Part shown: positions 18,163-27,096 of the stretch, piece by piece
How the letters are laid out: each line of letters starts with the position of its first letter
How positions within the stretch are numbered: the first letter of the stretch is position 1
The notes under the pieces: generated by a model
What the model saw: the letters and a program-made list of their open reading frames with translations, nothing else
Database searches by the model: none
What the model was told of the DNA's origin: nothing
Assembly: GCF_019793435.1 (NCBI RefSeq)
Contig: NZ_JAILYH010000007.1
Span: 124,001 to 188,000 of the forward strand
Origin: Rhizobium redzepovicii
GTDB lineage: Bacteria; Pseudomonadota; Alphaproteobacteria; Rhizobiales; Rhizobiaceae
Direction of reading: 5' to 3'
Length of the DNA: 64,000 bases
Position numbers and translations under genes: made by a program

Positions 18163-19470
18163 TCAGATCCGGGTCGAAATCACCGGCGTCAGCTCCGGAC
18201 TGTCTTCGGTGATGCGGTAGTGCGCGGCAAGGGCGGCCGCGGCCCTTGCCGCCGCTGCGTCGTCGGCGGCATGAACCAGCGCGATCGGCTCGCCCGCGCT
18301 GACGCGGGTGCCAAGCGGCAGCAATTCTGAGAAGCCGACGCGATGATCGATCCGGTCGGCCGGATGGCGTCTGCCTCCGCCGAGATCGATGACGCTGATG
18401 CCGATGCCGCGCGCGTCGCATGCGGCAAGCCAGCCGGATCGGGCGGCTAGGACAGGCTTTTCCACAGGCGCCCTGACGAGGTACTTGTCGGGGTTTTCCA
18501 TGAGATCGGCCGGACCACCAAGCATGGATACCATGCGCGCGAAAACCTCCGCAGCCTTTCCCGATGACAGCACCCGACGCGCCATCCCCTCGCCTTCATC
18601 GGAGGACGCGGCAATCCCTGATTTCACCAGCATCTCGGCGGCGAAGGCGAGAACGACGGCCTCAAGCCGCGTGTCCGCCTTCCCACCCGCCAGGAAAGCC
18701 AGACAATTGCGCATTTCAACGGCATTGCCGGCGGCATCGGCGAGTGGCTGGCTCATGTCGGTGATCAGCGCCGAGGTCCTGACGCCTGCGCCATTGGCAA
18801 CCTCGACCAGCGACCGCGCCAGGGTCTCCGCCTGGGCAGGGTCGGCCATGAAGGCGCCGTTGCCGACCTTGACGTCGAGCACCAGCGTTTGAAGCCCGGC
18901 CGCAAGTTTCTTCGACAGGATGGAAGCGGTGATAAGCGGAATGGAATCGACGGTGGCGGTCACGTCGCGAACGGCATAGAGCCTGCCGTCGGCGGGCGCC
19001 AGGGCGCCGGTCTGACCGATTATGGCGCATCCCACCTGCTTCACGACCTTGTGGAACAGGTCCGCATCCGGGGTGATCATATAGCCGGGAATGGATTCGA
19101 GCTTATCGAGCGTACCGCCGGTATGGCCGAGGCCGCGGCCTGATATCATCGGGACTGCGAGGCCGCAGGCGGCGGCGAGCGGCGCCAACATCAGCGAGAC
19201 ATTGTCGCCGACGCCTCCGGTCGAATGTTTGTCGGCGATCGGGCGGTCGATATCCGCCCATTGCAGCCGATCGCCGGAATCGGCCATCGCCAGCGTCAAG
19301 GCCACGATTTCCTCACGTGACATGCCCTTGAACCAGACGGCCATGGCAAAGGCGCCGATCTGGCCCTCGGACAATCGACCGGCGGCAAGCGCATCGATGA
19401 AAGACCGGATATCGGCAGCGTCGAGTTCGCCGCCGTCGCGCTTGCGCCGGATGATCTCCTGCGGGATCAT
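18163..19470 (-). CDS. deoA: Thymidine phosphorylase
   Basis: Phosphorolysis of thymidine and deoxyuridine to the base and deoxyribose 1-phosphate. A 435-residue member of the glycosyltransferase family 3 nucleoside phosphorylases. The N-terminal helical domain starts MIPQEIIRRKRDG; the signature DKHSTGGVGDNVSLMLAP lies at about 84-101 and the Gly-rich MISGRGLGHTGGTLDKLES follows at about 115-135. A longer upstream frame has no conserved sequence. The ATG lies within bases of the deoC stop, so the two are translated together. It is the last gene of the nucleoside operon. Confidence 0.95.
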   Translation of the reverse strand: MIPQEIIRRKRDGGELDAADIRSFIDALAAGRLSEGQIGAFAMAVWFKGMSREEIVALTLAMADSGDRLQWADIDRPIADKHSTGGVGDNVSLMLAPLAAACGLAVPMISGRGLGHTGGTLDKLESIPGYMITPDADLFHKVVKQVGCAIIGQTGALAPADGRLYAVRDVTATVDSIPLITASILSKKLAAGLQTLVLDVKVGNGAFMADPAQAETLARSLVEVANGAGVRTSALITDMSQPLADAAGNAVEMRNCLAFLAGGKADTRLEAVVLAFAAEMLVKSGIAASSDEGEGMARRVLSSGKAAEVFARMVSMLGGPADLMENPDKYLVRAPVEKPVLAARSGWLAACDARGIGISVIDLGGGRRHPADRIDHRVGFSELLPLGTRVSAGEPIALVHAADDAAAARAAAALAAHYRITEDSPELTPVISTRI

Positions 19471-19471
19471 C

Positions 19472-20248
19472 TCAATAGCCCGACGCCGCCGCCGATGCCG
19501 GCTGCGCTCCGCTGAGAACCGCCAGTATATCGTCGAGCAGGCCGGAAGCGCCGAAGCGGAAGGTCGAGGGCATCGCCCAATCCGGCGCCATGATGGTTTC
19601 GGCAAGGCTGAGATAGAGCGCCGCATCGGCCACCGAGCCGATGCCGCCGGCCGGTTTGAAACCGACCTTGCGTCCGCTTTCACGAATGGCCCGGATCATG
19701 ATGTCGGCGGCTTCGAGCGTCGCGTTGACAGCGACCTTGCCTGTCGAGGTCTTGATGAAATCGGCGCCGGCTTCGATGGCGAGTTCGGAGGCGCGGCGGA
19801 TCATTGCCGCCTCCTTCAATTCGCCGGTCTCGATGATGACCTTCAGCAGAACCGGCCCAGTGCATTCTGCGCGGATGGCCTTGACCATGTCGGTCACCGC
19901 CTTCTCATCGCCAGCTATGAACTTGCGATAGGGGATGACCAGATCGATCTCATCGGCGCCGTCGGCAATCGCCTCGCGGGTTTCGGCGGCGACATCGGCC
20001 ACTTCCATCTCGCCCGCCGGGAAATTGACCACGGTCGCGATGCGCACGGCATGGCCGGTGCCGAGAATATTGCGGGCCTGGGCGACAAAGCGCGGCCAGA
20101 TGCAGATCGCGGCGCTGTTGCCATAGGGCGTCTGCGCGCGGGCGCAGAGCGCGTCGATCTGCGCCTCGGTGCAATCGTCCTTCAGATTGGTGAGATCGAG
20201 AAGGGAAAGGGCGACAGCCGCCGTTTCCCGGATGGAATGACTATTCAT
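19472..20248 (-). CDS. deoC: Deoxyribose-phosphate aldolase
   Basis: Splits deoxyribose 5-phosphate to acetaldehyde and glyceraldehyde 3-phosphate. Class I aldolase of 258 residues, with VLLKVIIETGEL carrying one conserved lysine segment and FIKTSTGKVAVNAT carrying the active-site lysine region near the C-terminal third, as in DeoC. A GTG two codons upstream (20254) is possible, but GAGGAAG at ideal distance supports the ATG at 20248. The upstream gap to the phosphorylase gene holds two palindromic repeats, so deoC and deoA may be expressed at a different level from the transporter genes. Confidence 0.95.
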   Translation of the reverse strand: MNSHSIRETAAVALSLLDLTNLKDDCTEAQIDALCARAQTPYGNSAAICIWPRFVAQARNILGTGHAVRIATVVNFPAGEMEVADVAAETREAIADGADEIDLVIPYRKFIAGDEKAVTDMVKAIRAECTGPVLLKVIIETGELKEAAMIRRASELAIEAGADFIKTSTGKVAVNATLEAADIMIRAIRESGRKVGFKPAGGIGSVADAALYLSLAETIMAPDWAMPSTFRFGASGLLDDILAVLSGAQPASAAASGY

Positions 20249-20262
20249 TTTCACTTCCTCTG

Positions 20263-20311
20263 GAGCATGAGGCCGAATAGTGTGAGCGGTTTTCGGACGA
20301 CATCATGCTCT
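20263..20311. repeat. Palindromic intergenic repeat, copy 2
   Basis: Near reverse complement of the element at 2603-2654, sharing GTGTGAGCGGTTTTCGGACG and the GAGCATGA / CATCATGCTC arms, with a few mismatches in the left arm. It sits between deoC and the purine nucleoside phosphorylase gene, inside the reverse nucleoside operon. Confidence 0.8.
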
Positions 20312-20324
20312 CACTATTTAATGT

Positions 20325-20374
20325 AGAACAGGATTCAGATTTTAGGCCGACCCGGCCTAAAATCATCCTGTTCT
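20325..20374. repeat. Second palindromic element, overlapping a gene end
   Basis: Arms AGAACAGGAT and ATCCTGTTCT continue inward with ATTTTAGGCC and GGCCTAAAAT around a short GACCC core, giving a nearly perfect palindrome of 50 bases. It supplies the last codons and stop of the phosphorylase gene. In the transcript it would fold into a long hairpin just after that gene. Confidence 0.85.
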
Positions 20375-21163
20375 GGCCGCAATCATCTCTTTCAATATGG
20401 CGGCGAGACGGGCGCCGCCGATGGGCGCCATGTCCTTGGTTTCTTCGTGGCTGAGTTCATTGCCGGTCATGCCTGCTCCATAGTTGGTGATAACGGAGGC
20501 GGCCGCAACCCTAAGGCCCAGCATTCTTGCGATGATCACCTCGGGTACCGTCGACATGCCGACCGCGTCGGCGCCAAGAATGCGCGCCATGCGGATTTCG
20601 GCCGGCGTTTCGAAGCTTGGACCGGAGAACCACATATAGACGCCCTGCGCCAGCTCGATCTTGAGCTTTGCCGCAGCCCTCTGCATCGCGGCGGCAAGAC
20701 CGGCATCATAGGCATTGGTCATGCCGACGAAACGGTGATCGCTTTCCTCGCCGATCAGCGGGTTCATGCCGGAATAGTTGATGTGATCGGTGATCTGCAT
20801 CACCGAGCCGGGCGGCATGTCCTCGCGCAGCGATCCTGCCGAATTGGTCAGGATCAGCGCCTCGACGCCGAGCGCCTTCAGCACCTCGATCGGCAGGCGC
20901 ATAGCATTGGCATCGCCCTTCTCGTAATAGTGGACGCGGCCGGAGAGCATGACGACAGGCTCGCCGCCGAGCCGGCCGGCAACGACTTCGCCGGCATGGC
21001 CGGAGACGGCGCTGACGGGAAAGCCCGGCAGATCGCGATAGGGAATGCGCACGGGGCCGTCCAGCTGACCAACGAGAGAGCCGAGGCCGGAGCCGAGCAC
21101 GATGCCGTGGCGCGGCTTAATGGTGCCGAGCAATGCGGCGAGCAGATCGACCGTCGCCCTCAT
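20363..21163 (-). CDS. Purine nucleoside phosphorylase, trimeric class II type
   Basis: Cleaves inosine, guanosine and their deoxy forms with phosphate to the base plus pentose 1-phosphate. A 266-residue member of the PNP/MTAP family: GIVLGSGLGSL near 20-30, GHAGEV, SGRVHYYE near 73-80, the central ILTNSAGSLREDM and the C-terminal ADAVGMSTVPEVI. This is the PunA/PNP group rather than hexameric DeoD. It overlaps cdd as ATGA. The last few residues (ARTG) are encoded by a palindromic repeat, so the native C terminus may differ from that of relatives. Confidence 0.93.
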   Translation of the reverse strand: MRATVDLLAALLGTIKPRHGIVLGSGLGSLVGQLDGPVRIPYRDLPGFPVSAVSGHAGEVVAGRLGGEPVVMLSGRVHYYEKGDANAMRLPIEVLKALGVEALILTNSAGSLREDMPPGSVMQITDHINYSGMNPLIGEESDHRFVGMTNAYDAGLAAAMQRAAAKLKIELAQGVYMWFSGPSFETPAEIRMARILGADAVGMSTVPEVIIARMLGLRVAAASVITNYGAGMTGNELSHEETKDMAPIGGARLAAILKEMIAARTG

Positions 21164-21549
21164 CCGAGTTCGGTCTCGAAGCTGAAGGGAAGAAGCTCGT
21201 CCATCGTCATGGTTTTCTGCACGCCCATCTCATCGCAGAGATAGATCTTCGTGTCCTTGGAGGCGAATTCGGAGATCTTCTGGCGGCAACCGCCGCAGGG
21301 CGGGCAGAGCGGCAGCTTTTCGGCAATGACCGCCATTTCGACGATCTTTTTGGCGCCGCCCATGATCATGGCACTGATCGCCGTCGGCTCGGCGCACCAC
21401 CCTTGCGGAAAGGACAGGTTTTCAATGTTGGCGCCGGTATAGACCTTGCCGTCCTCGGCGCGAATCGCTGCACCGACCGGAAATTTCGAATAGGGCGCAT
21501 GGGCAAAAGCCATGGCGCCGCGAGCGGCTTCGAACAGGTCGTGAGACAT
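21160..21549 (-). CDS. cdd: Cytidine deaminase
   Basis: Converts cytidine and deoxycytidine to uridine and deoxyuridine. Small tetrameric type of 129 residues. Zinc ligands are visible in WCAEPTAIS (with the catalytic glutamate) and PCGGCRQ. The N-terminal APYSKFPVGAAI is the typical substrate segment. A longer frame exists to 21618 but lies inside the preceding permease gene and shows no conservation, so ATG at 21549 is chosen. It follows the permease gene directly, linking uptake to catabolism. Confidence 0.95.
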   Translation of the reverse strand: MSHDLFEAARGAMAFAHAPYSKFPVGAAIRAEDGKVYTGANIENLSFPQGWCAEPTAISAMIMGGAKKIVEMAVIAEKLPLCPPCGGCRQKISEFASKDTKIYLCDEMGVQKTMTMDELLPFSFETELG

Positions 21550-21550
21550 A

Positions 21551-22522
21551 TCAACGCTCCTTCGTATAGGGCACACCGCCGGCCTTCGGCGGGGTCGCAA
21601 CGCCGATGAAGCCGGCAAGCAGGATGCAGGTGAGGATGTAGGGCAGCGCCTGGAAGACCTGCACCGGCACCTCGCCGATCAACGGCACCTGCTTGCCCTG
21701 CATAAAATTGGCCAGCGCATCGAGGAAGCCGAAGAGCAGGCAGGCAAACATCACAGGCACCGGCTTCCACTTGGCGAAGACGAGAGCGGCGAGCGCGATA
21801 TAGCCCTTGCCGGCCGACATGTCCTTGATGAAGGCGGCGGACTGGGCGATCGCCAGATAAGTGCCGGCAAAGCCGCAGAGGATGCCGGCGCACATGACGG
21901 CGCGGTAGCGCAGCCAGGCGACCGAGATGCCCGCCGTATCGACCGCACCCGGGTTTTCGCCGACGGCGCGCATGCGCAGGCCGAAGCGCGTGCGGTAAAG
22001 CACCCACCAGGAAAACGGCACGGCAAGAAAGGCAAGGTAAGTCAGGATATTGTTGCCCGAGATGACATTGGCATAGAGCGGGCCGAGGATCGGCACACTA
22101 TGGATGGCATCTGCGCCCGGCAGGATGATCGGCGCGAAGCGCGCTTCCGGCGACAGCTGCGGCGTGCGCCCGCCCTGGCCGAACCAGGCCTGGCCGAGCA
22201 CGATGGTGATGCCGGCGATGAAGAAGTTGATCGCCACACCCGAGACGATCTGGTTGCCACGGTTGGTGATCGAAGCAAAACCATGCACCAGGCTGAGCGC
22301 CACCGAGCAGAGGATGCCCGCACCAAGCCCGAGCCAGGCCGAACCGGTGAGATAGGCAATACAGGCGGCAGCAAAGGCCGAGCCCAGCATTTTACCCTCA
22401 AGGCCGATATCGAAGATGCCGGCGCGTTCCGAAAACAGGCCGGCGAGAGCGGTGAAAATAAGCGGGATCGACAGGCGAATGGTCGAGCTCAGAACGCTGA
22501 TGAAGATGTCATAATAGTCCAT
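21551..22522 (-). CDS. Nucleoside ABC importer permease, second subunit
   Basis: Inner-membrane permease of 323 residues of the BPD-transp-2 (branched-chain/ribose-like) superfamily, with about eight to ten hydrophobic segments. The motif RAVGENPGAVDTAGISV (about 186-202) is the cytoplasmic coupling region seen in BMP-associated permeases. It pairs with the longer permease encoded 11 bases upstream to form a heterodimeric channel. Substrate (purine or pyrimidine nucleosides) is inferred from the BMP protein and the downstream salvage genes. Confidence 0.93.
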   Translation of the reverse strand: MDYYDIFISVLSSTIRLSIPLIFTALAGLFSERAGIFDIGLEGKMLGSAFAAACIAYLTGSAWLGLGAGILCSVALSLVHGFASITNRGNQIVSGVAINFFIAGITIVLGQAWFGQGGRTPQLSPEARFAPIILPGADAIHSVPILGPLYANVISGNNILTYLAFLAVPFSWWVLYRTRFGLRMRAVGENPGAVDTAGISVAWLRYRAVMCAGILCGFAGTYLAIAQSAAFIKDMSAGKGYIALAALVFAKWKPVPVMFACLLFGFLDALANFMQGKQVPLIGEVPVQVFQALPYILTCILLAGFIGVATPPKAGGVPYTKER

Positions 22523-22532
22523 CGTCCGCTCC

Positions 22533-23636
22533 TCAGGCTCGCTTGAACTGTCGATAGAGGTGCACCATCGCCGGCCGGAACATATATTCCAGCGCGCCGG
22601 CGAACAGGATCACCAGACCCTGGATGACCAAGATCATCTCGCGGGTGATGTTCGGCATTTCGAAAGAGATCCAGTCGCCGCCCTGATAAAGGATGCCGAA
22701 GAGGATCGCGGCGAAGATGATGCCGAGCGGATGATTGCGGCCCATTAGCGATACCGCGATACCGACAAAGCCGGCGCCGCCGACGAACTCCACCTGCAGG
22801 CGGGCGGAAGAGCCCATGACCGGATTGAGCGCCATCATGCCGGCGAGTGCGCCGGAGATGAGCATGGCGATAATGACGATACGTGCGTAGGGAATGCCGG
22901 CATACTCGGCAGCCGTCGAGCTCACACCCAGCGTGCGCATCTCGAAGCCGAGCTTGGTACGCCAGATCAGAATCCAGACAAACCAGGCGGCAAGAAGGGC
23001 GATGACGAAGGAGACGTTGAACGGCGCAGCACCTAATTTGCTGCCGAAGATGCTCATGACCCAGCCAAGCTTGGGGAGCTGCCCGCCTTCGAGGAACGTG
23101 CGGGTTTCGGGCGCCATCTTGCCGGGCACGATCAGCACATGCACCAGCAGGTACACCATCAGGGCGGCGGCGATATAATTGAACATGATCGTCGTGATGA
23201 CGATATGGCTGCCGCGCTTGGCCTGCAGGAACGCTGGGATGAAGGCCCAGGCAGCACCAAAGAGCCCGGCGCCGATGACGGCGATCGGCATCGTCACATA
23301 CCACGGCACGTAACGATCGAGCGCCAGCGCCACCAGCGCGCAGCCCAGTCCACCGACATAGGCCTGGCCTTCCGAGCCGATGTTGAAGAGACCGGCATGG
23401 ATGGCGACAGCCACGGACAGACCGGTGAAGATGAAGCTCGTCGCATAGTAGAGCGTGAAGCCGATGCCTTCGCCGCTACCGAACGCGCCTTCGATCAGCA
23501 GCGACAATGCACCGAGCGGGCTCTCGCCGATCAGCCAGACGACGAAGCCGGAGATCAGGAAGGCGACGATGAGGTTCAGAAGCGGGATCAGGCCGTAGTT
23601 GATCCAGTTTGGCAGCGGAACGGAAGCAGTGCTCAT
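22533..23636 (-). CDS. Nucleoside ABC importer permease, first subunit
   Basis: Permease of 367 residues from the ATG at 23636; the frame extends to an ATG at 23654 inside the ATPase gene, but GAGGCC sits properly before 23636. It belongs to the same superfamily as its partner, with an N-terminal membrane segment, a periplasmic stretch and about eight further helices. The coupling motif is RTLGVSSTAAEYAGIPY (about 240-256). Gene order ATPase-permease-permease is typical of BMP-type nucleoside importers. Confidence 0.93.
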   Translation of the reverse strand: MSTASVPLPNWINYGLIPLLNLIVAFLISGFVVWLIGESPLGALSLLIEGAFGSGEGIGFTLYYATSFIFTGLSVAVAIHAGLFNIGSEGQAYVGGLGCALVALALDRYVPWYVTMPIAVIGAGLFGAAWAFIPAFLQAKRGSHIVITTIMFNYIAAALMVYLLVHVLIVPGKMAPETRTFLEGGQLPKLGWVMSIFGSKLGAAPFNVSFVIALLAAWFVWILIWRTKLGFEMRTLGVSSTAAEYAGIPYARIVIIAMLISGALAGMMALNPVMGSSARLQVEFVGGAGFVGIAVSLMGRNHPLGIIFAAILFGILYQGGDWISFEMPNITREMILVIQGLVILFAGALEYMFRPAMVHLYRQFKRA

Positions 23637-23643
23637 AAAGGCC

Positions 23644-25155
23644 TCACGCGGCAATGCCGGCCATCATCAGGCCGAGGGTCTGTTCACCGGCATCGGGCGT
23701 CTTCTCGCCGACCACATGGCCGGCAAACATGACAAGGATACGGTCTGAAAGGGAGCGGATTTCATCGAGTTCGACGGAGACGAGCAAGATCGCCTTGCCC
23801 GCATCGCGCATTTCGATGATCCGGCGGTGAATGAATTCGATGGCGCCGATATCGACGCCGCGGGTCGGCTGGCCGATGATCAGCATCTTCGGGTCGCGCT
23901 CGATTTCGCGGGCAACGACGATCTTCTGCTGGTTGCCGCCGGAGAAATTCGCCGTCTTCAGCCGCGGGTTCGGCGGGCGGATGTCGTATTTTTCGATCTT
24001 CTCCATCGCATCCCTGCGGATCGCCTCGAGATCGAGCAGCGGACCTTTGCTGTAGCCCGGTCGCCGGTGATAGCCGAGCACGGAATTTTCGTATTCCTCG
24101 AATTTCAAAACCAGGCCCATGTGGTGGCGGTCCTCGGGAATATGGGCGAGGCCGAGTTCGCGCAGGCGAGCGGGATCGGCCTTGTCGATCGTCCGGCCGT
24201 CGAGAAGGATTTCGCCGGAGGCCGGCTTGCGGATGCCGGCAATCGCCTCCAGCAATTCGGACTGACCGTTGCCGGCAACCCCGGCAATGCCGACGATCTC
24301 GCCGGCACGCACATCGAAGGAGACATTGTCCACCATGGTAACGCCGCGATTGTCCTTGACCGTGAGGTTGCGGACGGAGAGCACAGCCGCTCCAGGGTTC
24401 GCCTCGCCCTTCTGCACGCGCAGCAGCACGCGGCGGCCAACCATCAGCTCGGCAAGCTCCTCCACCGTCGTTTCCGCCGTCTTGCGGGTCGCGACCATTT
24501 CGCCGCGGCGCATGACGGAGACGGTATCGGTGATCGCCATGATCTCGCGCAGCTTGTGGGTGATGAGGATGATCGTCTTGCCCTGATCGCGCAGCACCTT
24601 GAGGATGCGGAAGAGGTGATCGGCTTCGGCCGGCGTCAACACGCCCGTCGGCTCGTCGAGGATCAGGATCTCGGCGCCGCGATACATCGCCTTCAGGATT
24701 TCGACGCGCTGCTGCAGGCCGACCGGCAGCTCTTCGATCAGCGCGTCCGGATCGACCTCGAGGCCGTATTCCGTTTCCAGCCGCTTGAGTTCGGCGCGGG
24801 CCGATGCGACGCCTCTCGCCAGCAGCATGCCGCCTTCGGCGCCGAGCATGATATTCTCCAGCACCGTGAAATTATCGACCAGCATGAAATGCTGGTGCAC
24901 CATGCCGATGCCGGTGGCGATCGCCGCCTGGCTGTCGCGGATGCTGACGGGATTGCCGTTGACGCGGATCTCGCCGCTGTCGGCATGGTAAAAACCGTAG
25001 ATGATCGACATCAGCGTCGATTTGCCGGCGCCGTTTTCACCGATGATGCCGTGGATCGTCCCCTTGGCAACGGTGAGGTTGATGTCCTTGTTGGCATGGA
25101 CGGCACCGAATTTCTTGTCGATGCCGACAAGCTCGATAGCGGGCTTATCTGTCAC
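23644..25155 (-). CDS. Nucleoside ABC importer, duplicated ATPase subunit
   Basis: Cytoplasmic ATPase of 503 residues with two fused nucleotide-binding domains, as in ribose/galactose-type importers. The first domain has Walker [13 protein letters not shown] (about 37-48) and Walker [15 protein letters not shown]. The second has a degenerate Walker [13 protein letters not shown] (about 287-298), and the signature [14 protein letters not shown]. The GTG start at 25155, six bases after GGAG, is preferred over a TTG at 25167. It is separated from the binding-protein gene by a terminator-like hairpin. Confidence 0.94.
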   Translation of the reverse strand: MTDKPAIELVGIDKKFGAVHANKDINLTVAKGTIHGIIGENGAGKSTLMSIIYGFYHADSGEIRVNGNPVSIRDSQAAIATGIGMVHQHFMLVDNFTVLENIMLGAEGGMLLARGVASARAELKRLETEYGLEVDPDALIEELPVGLQQRVEILKAMYRGAEILILDEPTGVLTPAEADHLFRILKVLRDQGKTIILITHKLREIMAITDTVSVMRRGEMVATRKTAETTVEELAELMVGRRVLLRVQKGEANPGAAVLSVRNLTVKDNRGVTMVDNVSFDVRAGEIVGIAGVAGNGQSELLEAIAGIRKPASGEILLDGRTIDKADPARLRELGLAHIPEDRHHMGLVLKFEEYENSVLGYHRRPGYSKGPLLDLEAIRRDAMEKIEKYDIRPPNPRLKTANFSGGNQQKIVVAREIERDPKMLIIGQPTRGVDIGAIEFIHRRIIEMRDAGKAILLVSVELDEIRSLSDRILVMFAGHVVGEKTPDAGEQTLGLMMAGIAA

Positions 25156-25170
25156 TGCAGGCTCCAAATA

Positions 25171-25211
25171 AGAAAAGGGCGTATGGCGAAAATCCCCTCC
25201 GCCATACGCCC
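25171..25211 (-). terminator. Attenuator hairpin between the binding-protein and ATPase genes
   Basis: GGGCGTATGGC and GCCATACGCCC form a perfect 11-bp stem around a purine-rich loop. On the reverse strand it is followed by TTTTCTTATTT. It lies 33 bases past the binding-protein stop. The position fits partial termination that leaves more binding protein than ATPase and permease. Confidence 0.9.
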
Positions 25212-25243
25212 GATCTCAATCGTCGATTACATCCGGGCGCGGA

Positions 25244-26236
25244 TCACTTCGGGCAAGCGTTGTCCGAGGTATAGTCGTGAACCTTGATCGTGCCTGCGAT
25301 GATATCGGCCTTGGCCTTGTCGACAGCCGCCTGCATTTCCGGCGTGATCAGCGACTTGTTGTTGTCGTCGATCGCGGCGCCAACACCATCTTCCTTGACG
25401 CCGAGCGCCTGGACACCGCCGGTGAACTTGTCGTTCTTGGTGTCGGTATAGGCATTGTAGACGGCGAGGTCGACGCGCTTGACCATCGAGGTCAGGACGG
25501 AGCCCGGATGCAGATGGTTCTGGTTGGAATCGACGCCGATCGACAGCTTCTTGTTGTCGGCAGCCGTCTGCAGAACGCCGAGACCGGTGGCACCGGCTGC
25601 CGCGTAGATAACATCGGCGCCCTGATCGATCTGGTTCTTGGTGAGTTCGCCGCCGCGAACCGGGTCATTCCAGGCTGCGCCCGTGGTGCCGGTCATGTTC
25701 TGGAAAACTTCGACATCGGCCTTGGCGGCACGTGCGCCCTGCTCATAGCCGCATTCGAACTTGCGGATCAGCGGAATGTCCATGCCGCCGACGAAGCCGA
25801 CCTTGCCGGTCTTCGACGCCATGCCGGCGAGAACGCCGACGAGATAGGAGCCTTCTTCTTCCTTGTAGACCACCGAGCGGACGTTCGGCTTGTCGACGAC
25901 GGAGTCGACGATGATGAACTTGGTGTCGGGGAATTCGGCTGCGACCTTCTCGATGGCCGAAGTCCAGGCGAAGGAAACGGCAACCACCGGATTGAATCCG
26001 CGGCTTGCGAAGTTGCGGATGGCCTGCTCGCCCTGGGTGTCGCCGGTCGGCTCGAAGTCGCGATAGGCAATGCCGGTCTCGGCCTTGAACTTCTCGGCAC
26101 CGTTGTAGGCCGCCTCATTGAAGGACTTATCGAACTTCCCGCCGGTGCCGTAAACCAGCGCCGGCTTGACATCGGCGGCAAGCGCCGTCGTCGACATGGC
26201 AGCCACGGCAAGGAGAGTGAGAAGGGATTTTTTCAT
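25244..26236 (-). CDS. BMP-family nucleoside-binding protein
   Basis: Periplasmic substrate-binding protein of 330 residues, first gene of the nucleoside operon. A signal peptide (about 1-21, LAVAAMSTTALAA) is followed by the two-lobed BMP/Med/TmpC fold: VYGTGGKFDKSFNEAAYNG near 29-47, the conserved DSVVDKPNVRSVVYKEEEGS region and GVDSNQNHL near the hinge. Family members bind purine nucleosides. The downstream cdd, phosphorylase, deoC and deoA genes support this. An unusually long leader of more than 300 bases precedes it. Confidence 0.95.
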   Translation of the reverse strand: MKKSLLTLLAVAAMSTTALAADVKPALVYGTGGKFDKSFNEAAYNGAEKFKAETGIAYRDFEPTGDTQGEQAIRNFASRGFNPVVAVSFAWTSAIEKVAAEFPDTKFIIVDSVVDKPNVRSVVYKEEEGSYLVGVLAGMASKTGKVGFVGGMDIPLIRKFECGYEQGARAAKADVEVFQNMTGTTGAAWNDPVRGGELTKNQIDQGADVIYAAAGATGLGVLQTAADNKKLSIGVDSNQNHLHPGSVLTSMVKRVDLAVYNAYTDTKNDKFTGGVQALGVKEDGVGAAIDDNNKSLITPEMQAAVDKAKADIIAGTIKVHDYTSDNACPK

Positions 26237-26551
26237 TGTGCAGCCCTGTTGTTGCTATTCGTTAGGGGTCCTCCCGCAAGTCCTTTCCGGACATGTCTGC
26301 GGAACCACCGACCTCCCCCCGGAGGCCTGGCTGCGCGCATCCTTGCATGGCTCACGGAAAAATTCACCAGAAATTTTTCGGCTGGTAAAGATTTGCAGGG
26401 ATTGCCGAAAATCCGTTCCCGGGGGCTGATTTTTAGACATCTCCGCCGCCTGGATGCCAAATTTCCAGCCAATCCAACGGCCACGCCGGGGCTACGGAAA
26501 CATCGGCGCCGGATCGGAGTGCCCGCCGATCCGCGGAGGAAAACGGCTTGC
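26237..26551 (-). promoter_or_regulatory. Long gene-free leader upstream of the nucleoside operon
   Basis: About 315 bases without a convincing gene. On the reverse strand two hairpins lie within 90 bases of the start codon: CCTCC-CCCC-GGAGG at 26312-26325 (plus-strand reading) and TTCCG...CGGAA around an ACATGT core near 26285-26303. The distal half is AT-rich. No known riboswitch consensus was recognised. Promoter and leader-type control are inferred. Confidence 0.45.
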
Positions 26552-26869
26552 CTATGCAGTGAAGCGACCAGCCACCGGCGGCTTCTTATAGCCGATCATC
26601 CAGAGAAGCAGCGCAATCACCAGGAAAACGGCAAAGGCAGGCTGCAGCATCAGCCACTGGAAGATGAAAGTATAGAAACGCGGATGGATATAATAGGAAA
26701 GGGAGGATTGCAGCGATGTGAGGGTTGCCGGGCTGACATCCTGCCAGGCATCGGAGATCGGCGTCACCACCACCGAGGACGCCGCAACCGACTGGATCGA
26801 ATCGATGGTCCCGGCAATAACGGCCGCCGCAAGCGCGACAAGGCTGGCCAGACGCAACAGGAAACGCAT
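26552..26869 (-). CDS. Small membrane protein of unknown function
   Basis: A 105-residue protein from the second of two adjacent ATG codons (26872 and 26869). It has an N-terminal hydrophobic segment or signal (about 4-22), a periplasmic-looking middle rich in Ser, Thr and Val, and a second membrane helix (about 72-95) ending IGYKKPP. No family was recognised. It lies alone between the nucleoside operon and a tRNA gene. Codon use looks normal for the window. Confidence 0.7.
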   Translation of the reverse strand: MRFLLRLASLVALAAAVIAGTIDSIQSVAASSVVVTPISDAWQDVSPATLTSLQSSLSYYIHPRFYTFIFQWLMLQPAFAVFLVIALLLWMIGYKKPPVAGRFTA

Positions 26870-27019
26870 CAATTCCTCCGACGCTCGTTATGCCGGACAA
26901 TCCCGGCCGGCCGCGCCATTCTCCACCTTGAGAATTACATAGTCGTCGATGGGGTGAAGCACAATGGACGGGCGGAGGCGAGTTTTATCGGAAGAAGTCA
27001 AAAAACTGTTAGATTTCGG

Positions 27020-27047
27020 TTGATCGACAAAAATTCATCGGTATATA
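27020..27047 (+). promoter_or_regulatory. Likely promoter of tRNA-Ser
   Basis: TTGATC and TATATA are separated by 16 bases, with the second box about 50 bases before the mature tRNA. The surrounding sequence is much more AT-rich than the rest of the window. It is the best promoter match seen near a stable RNA gene here. Confidence 0.55.
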
Positions 27048-27096
27048 TCGCGCCGTTCCGACGATTTGCTCCTATCCAGGCGCGAACGCCCAAGAA

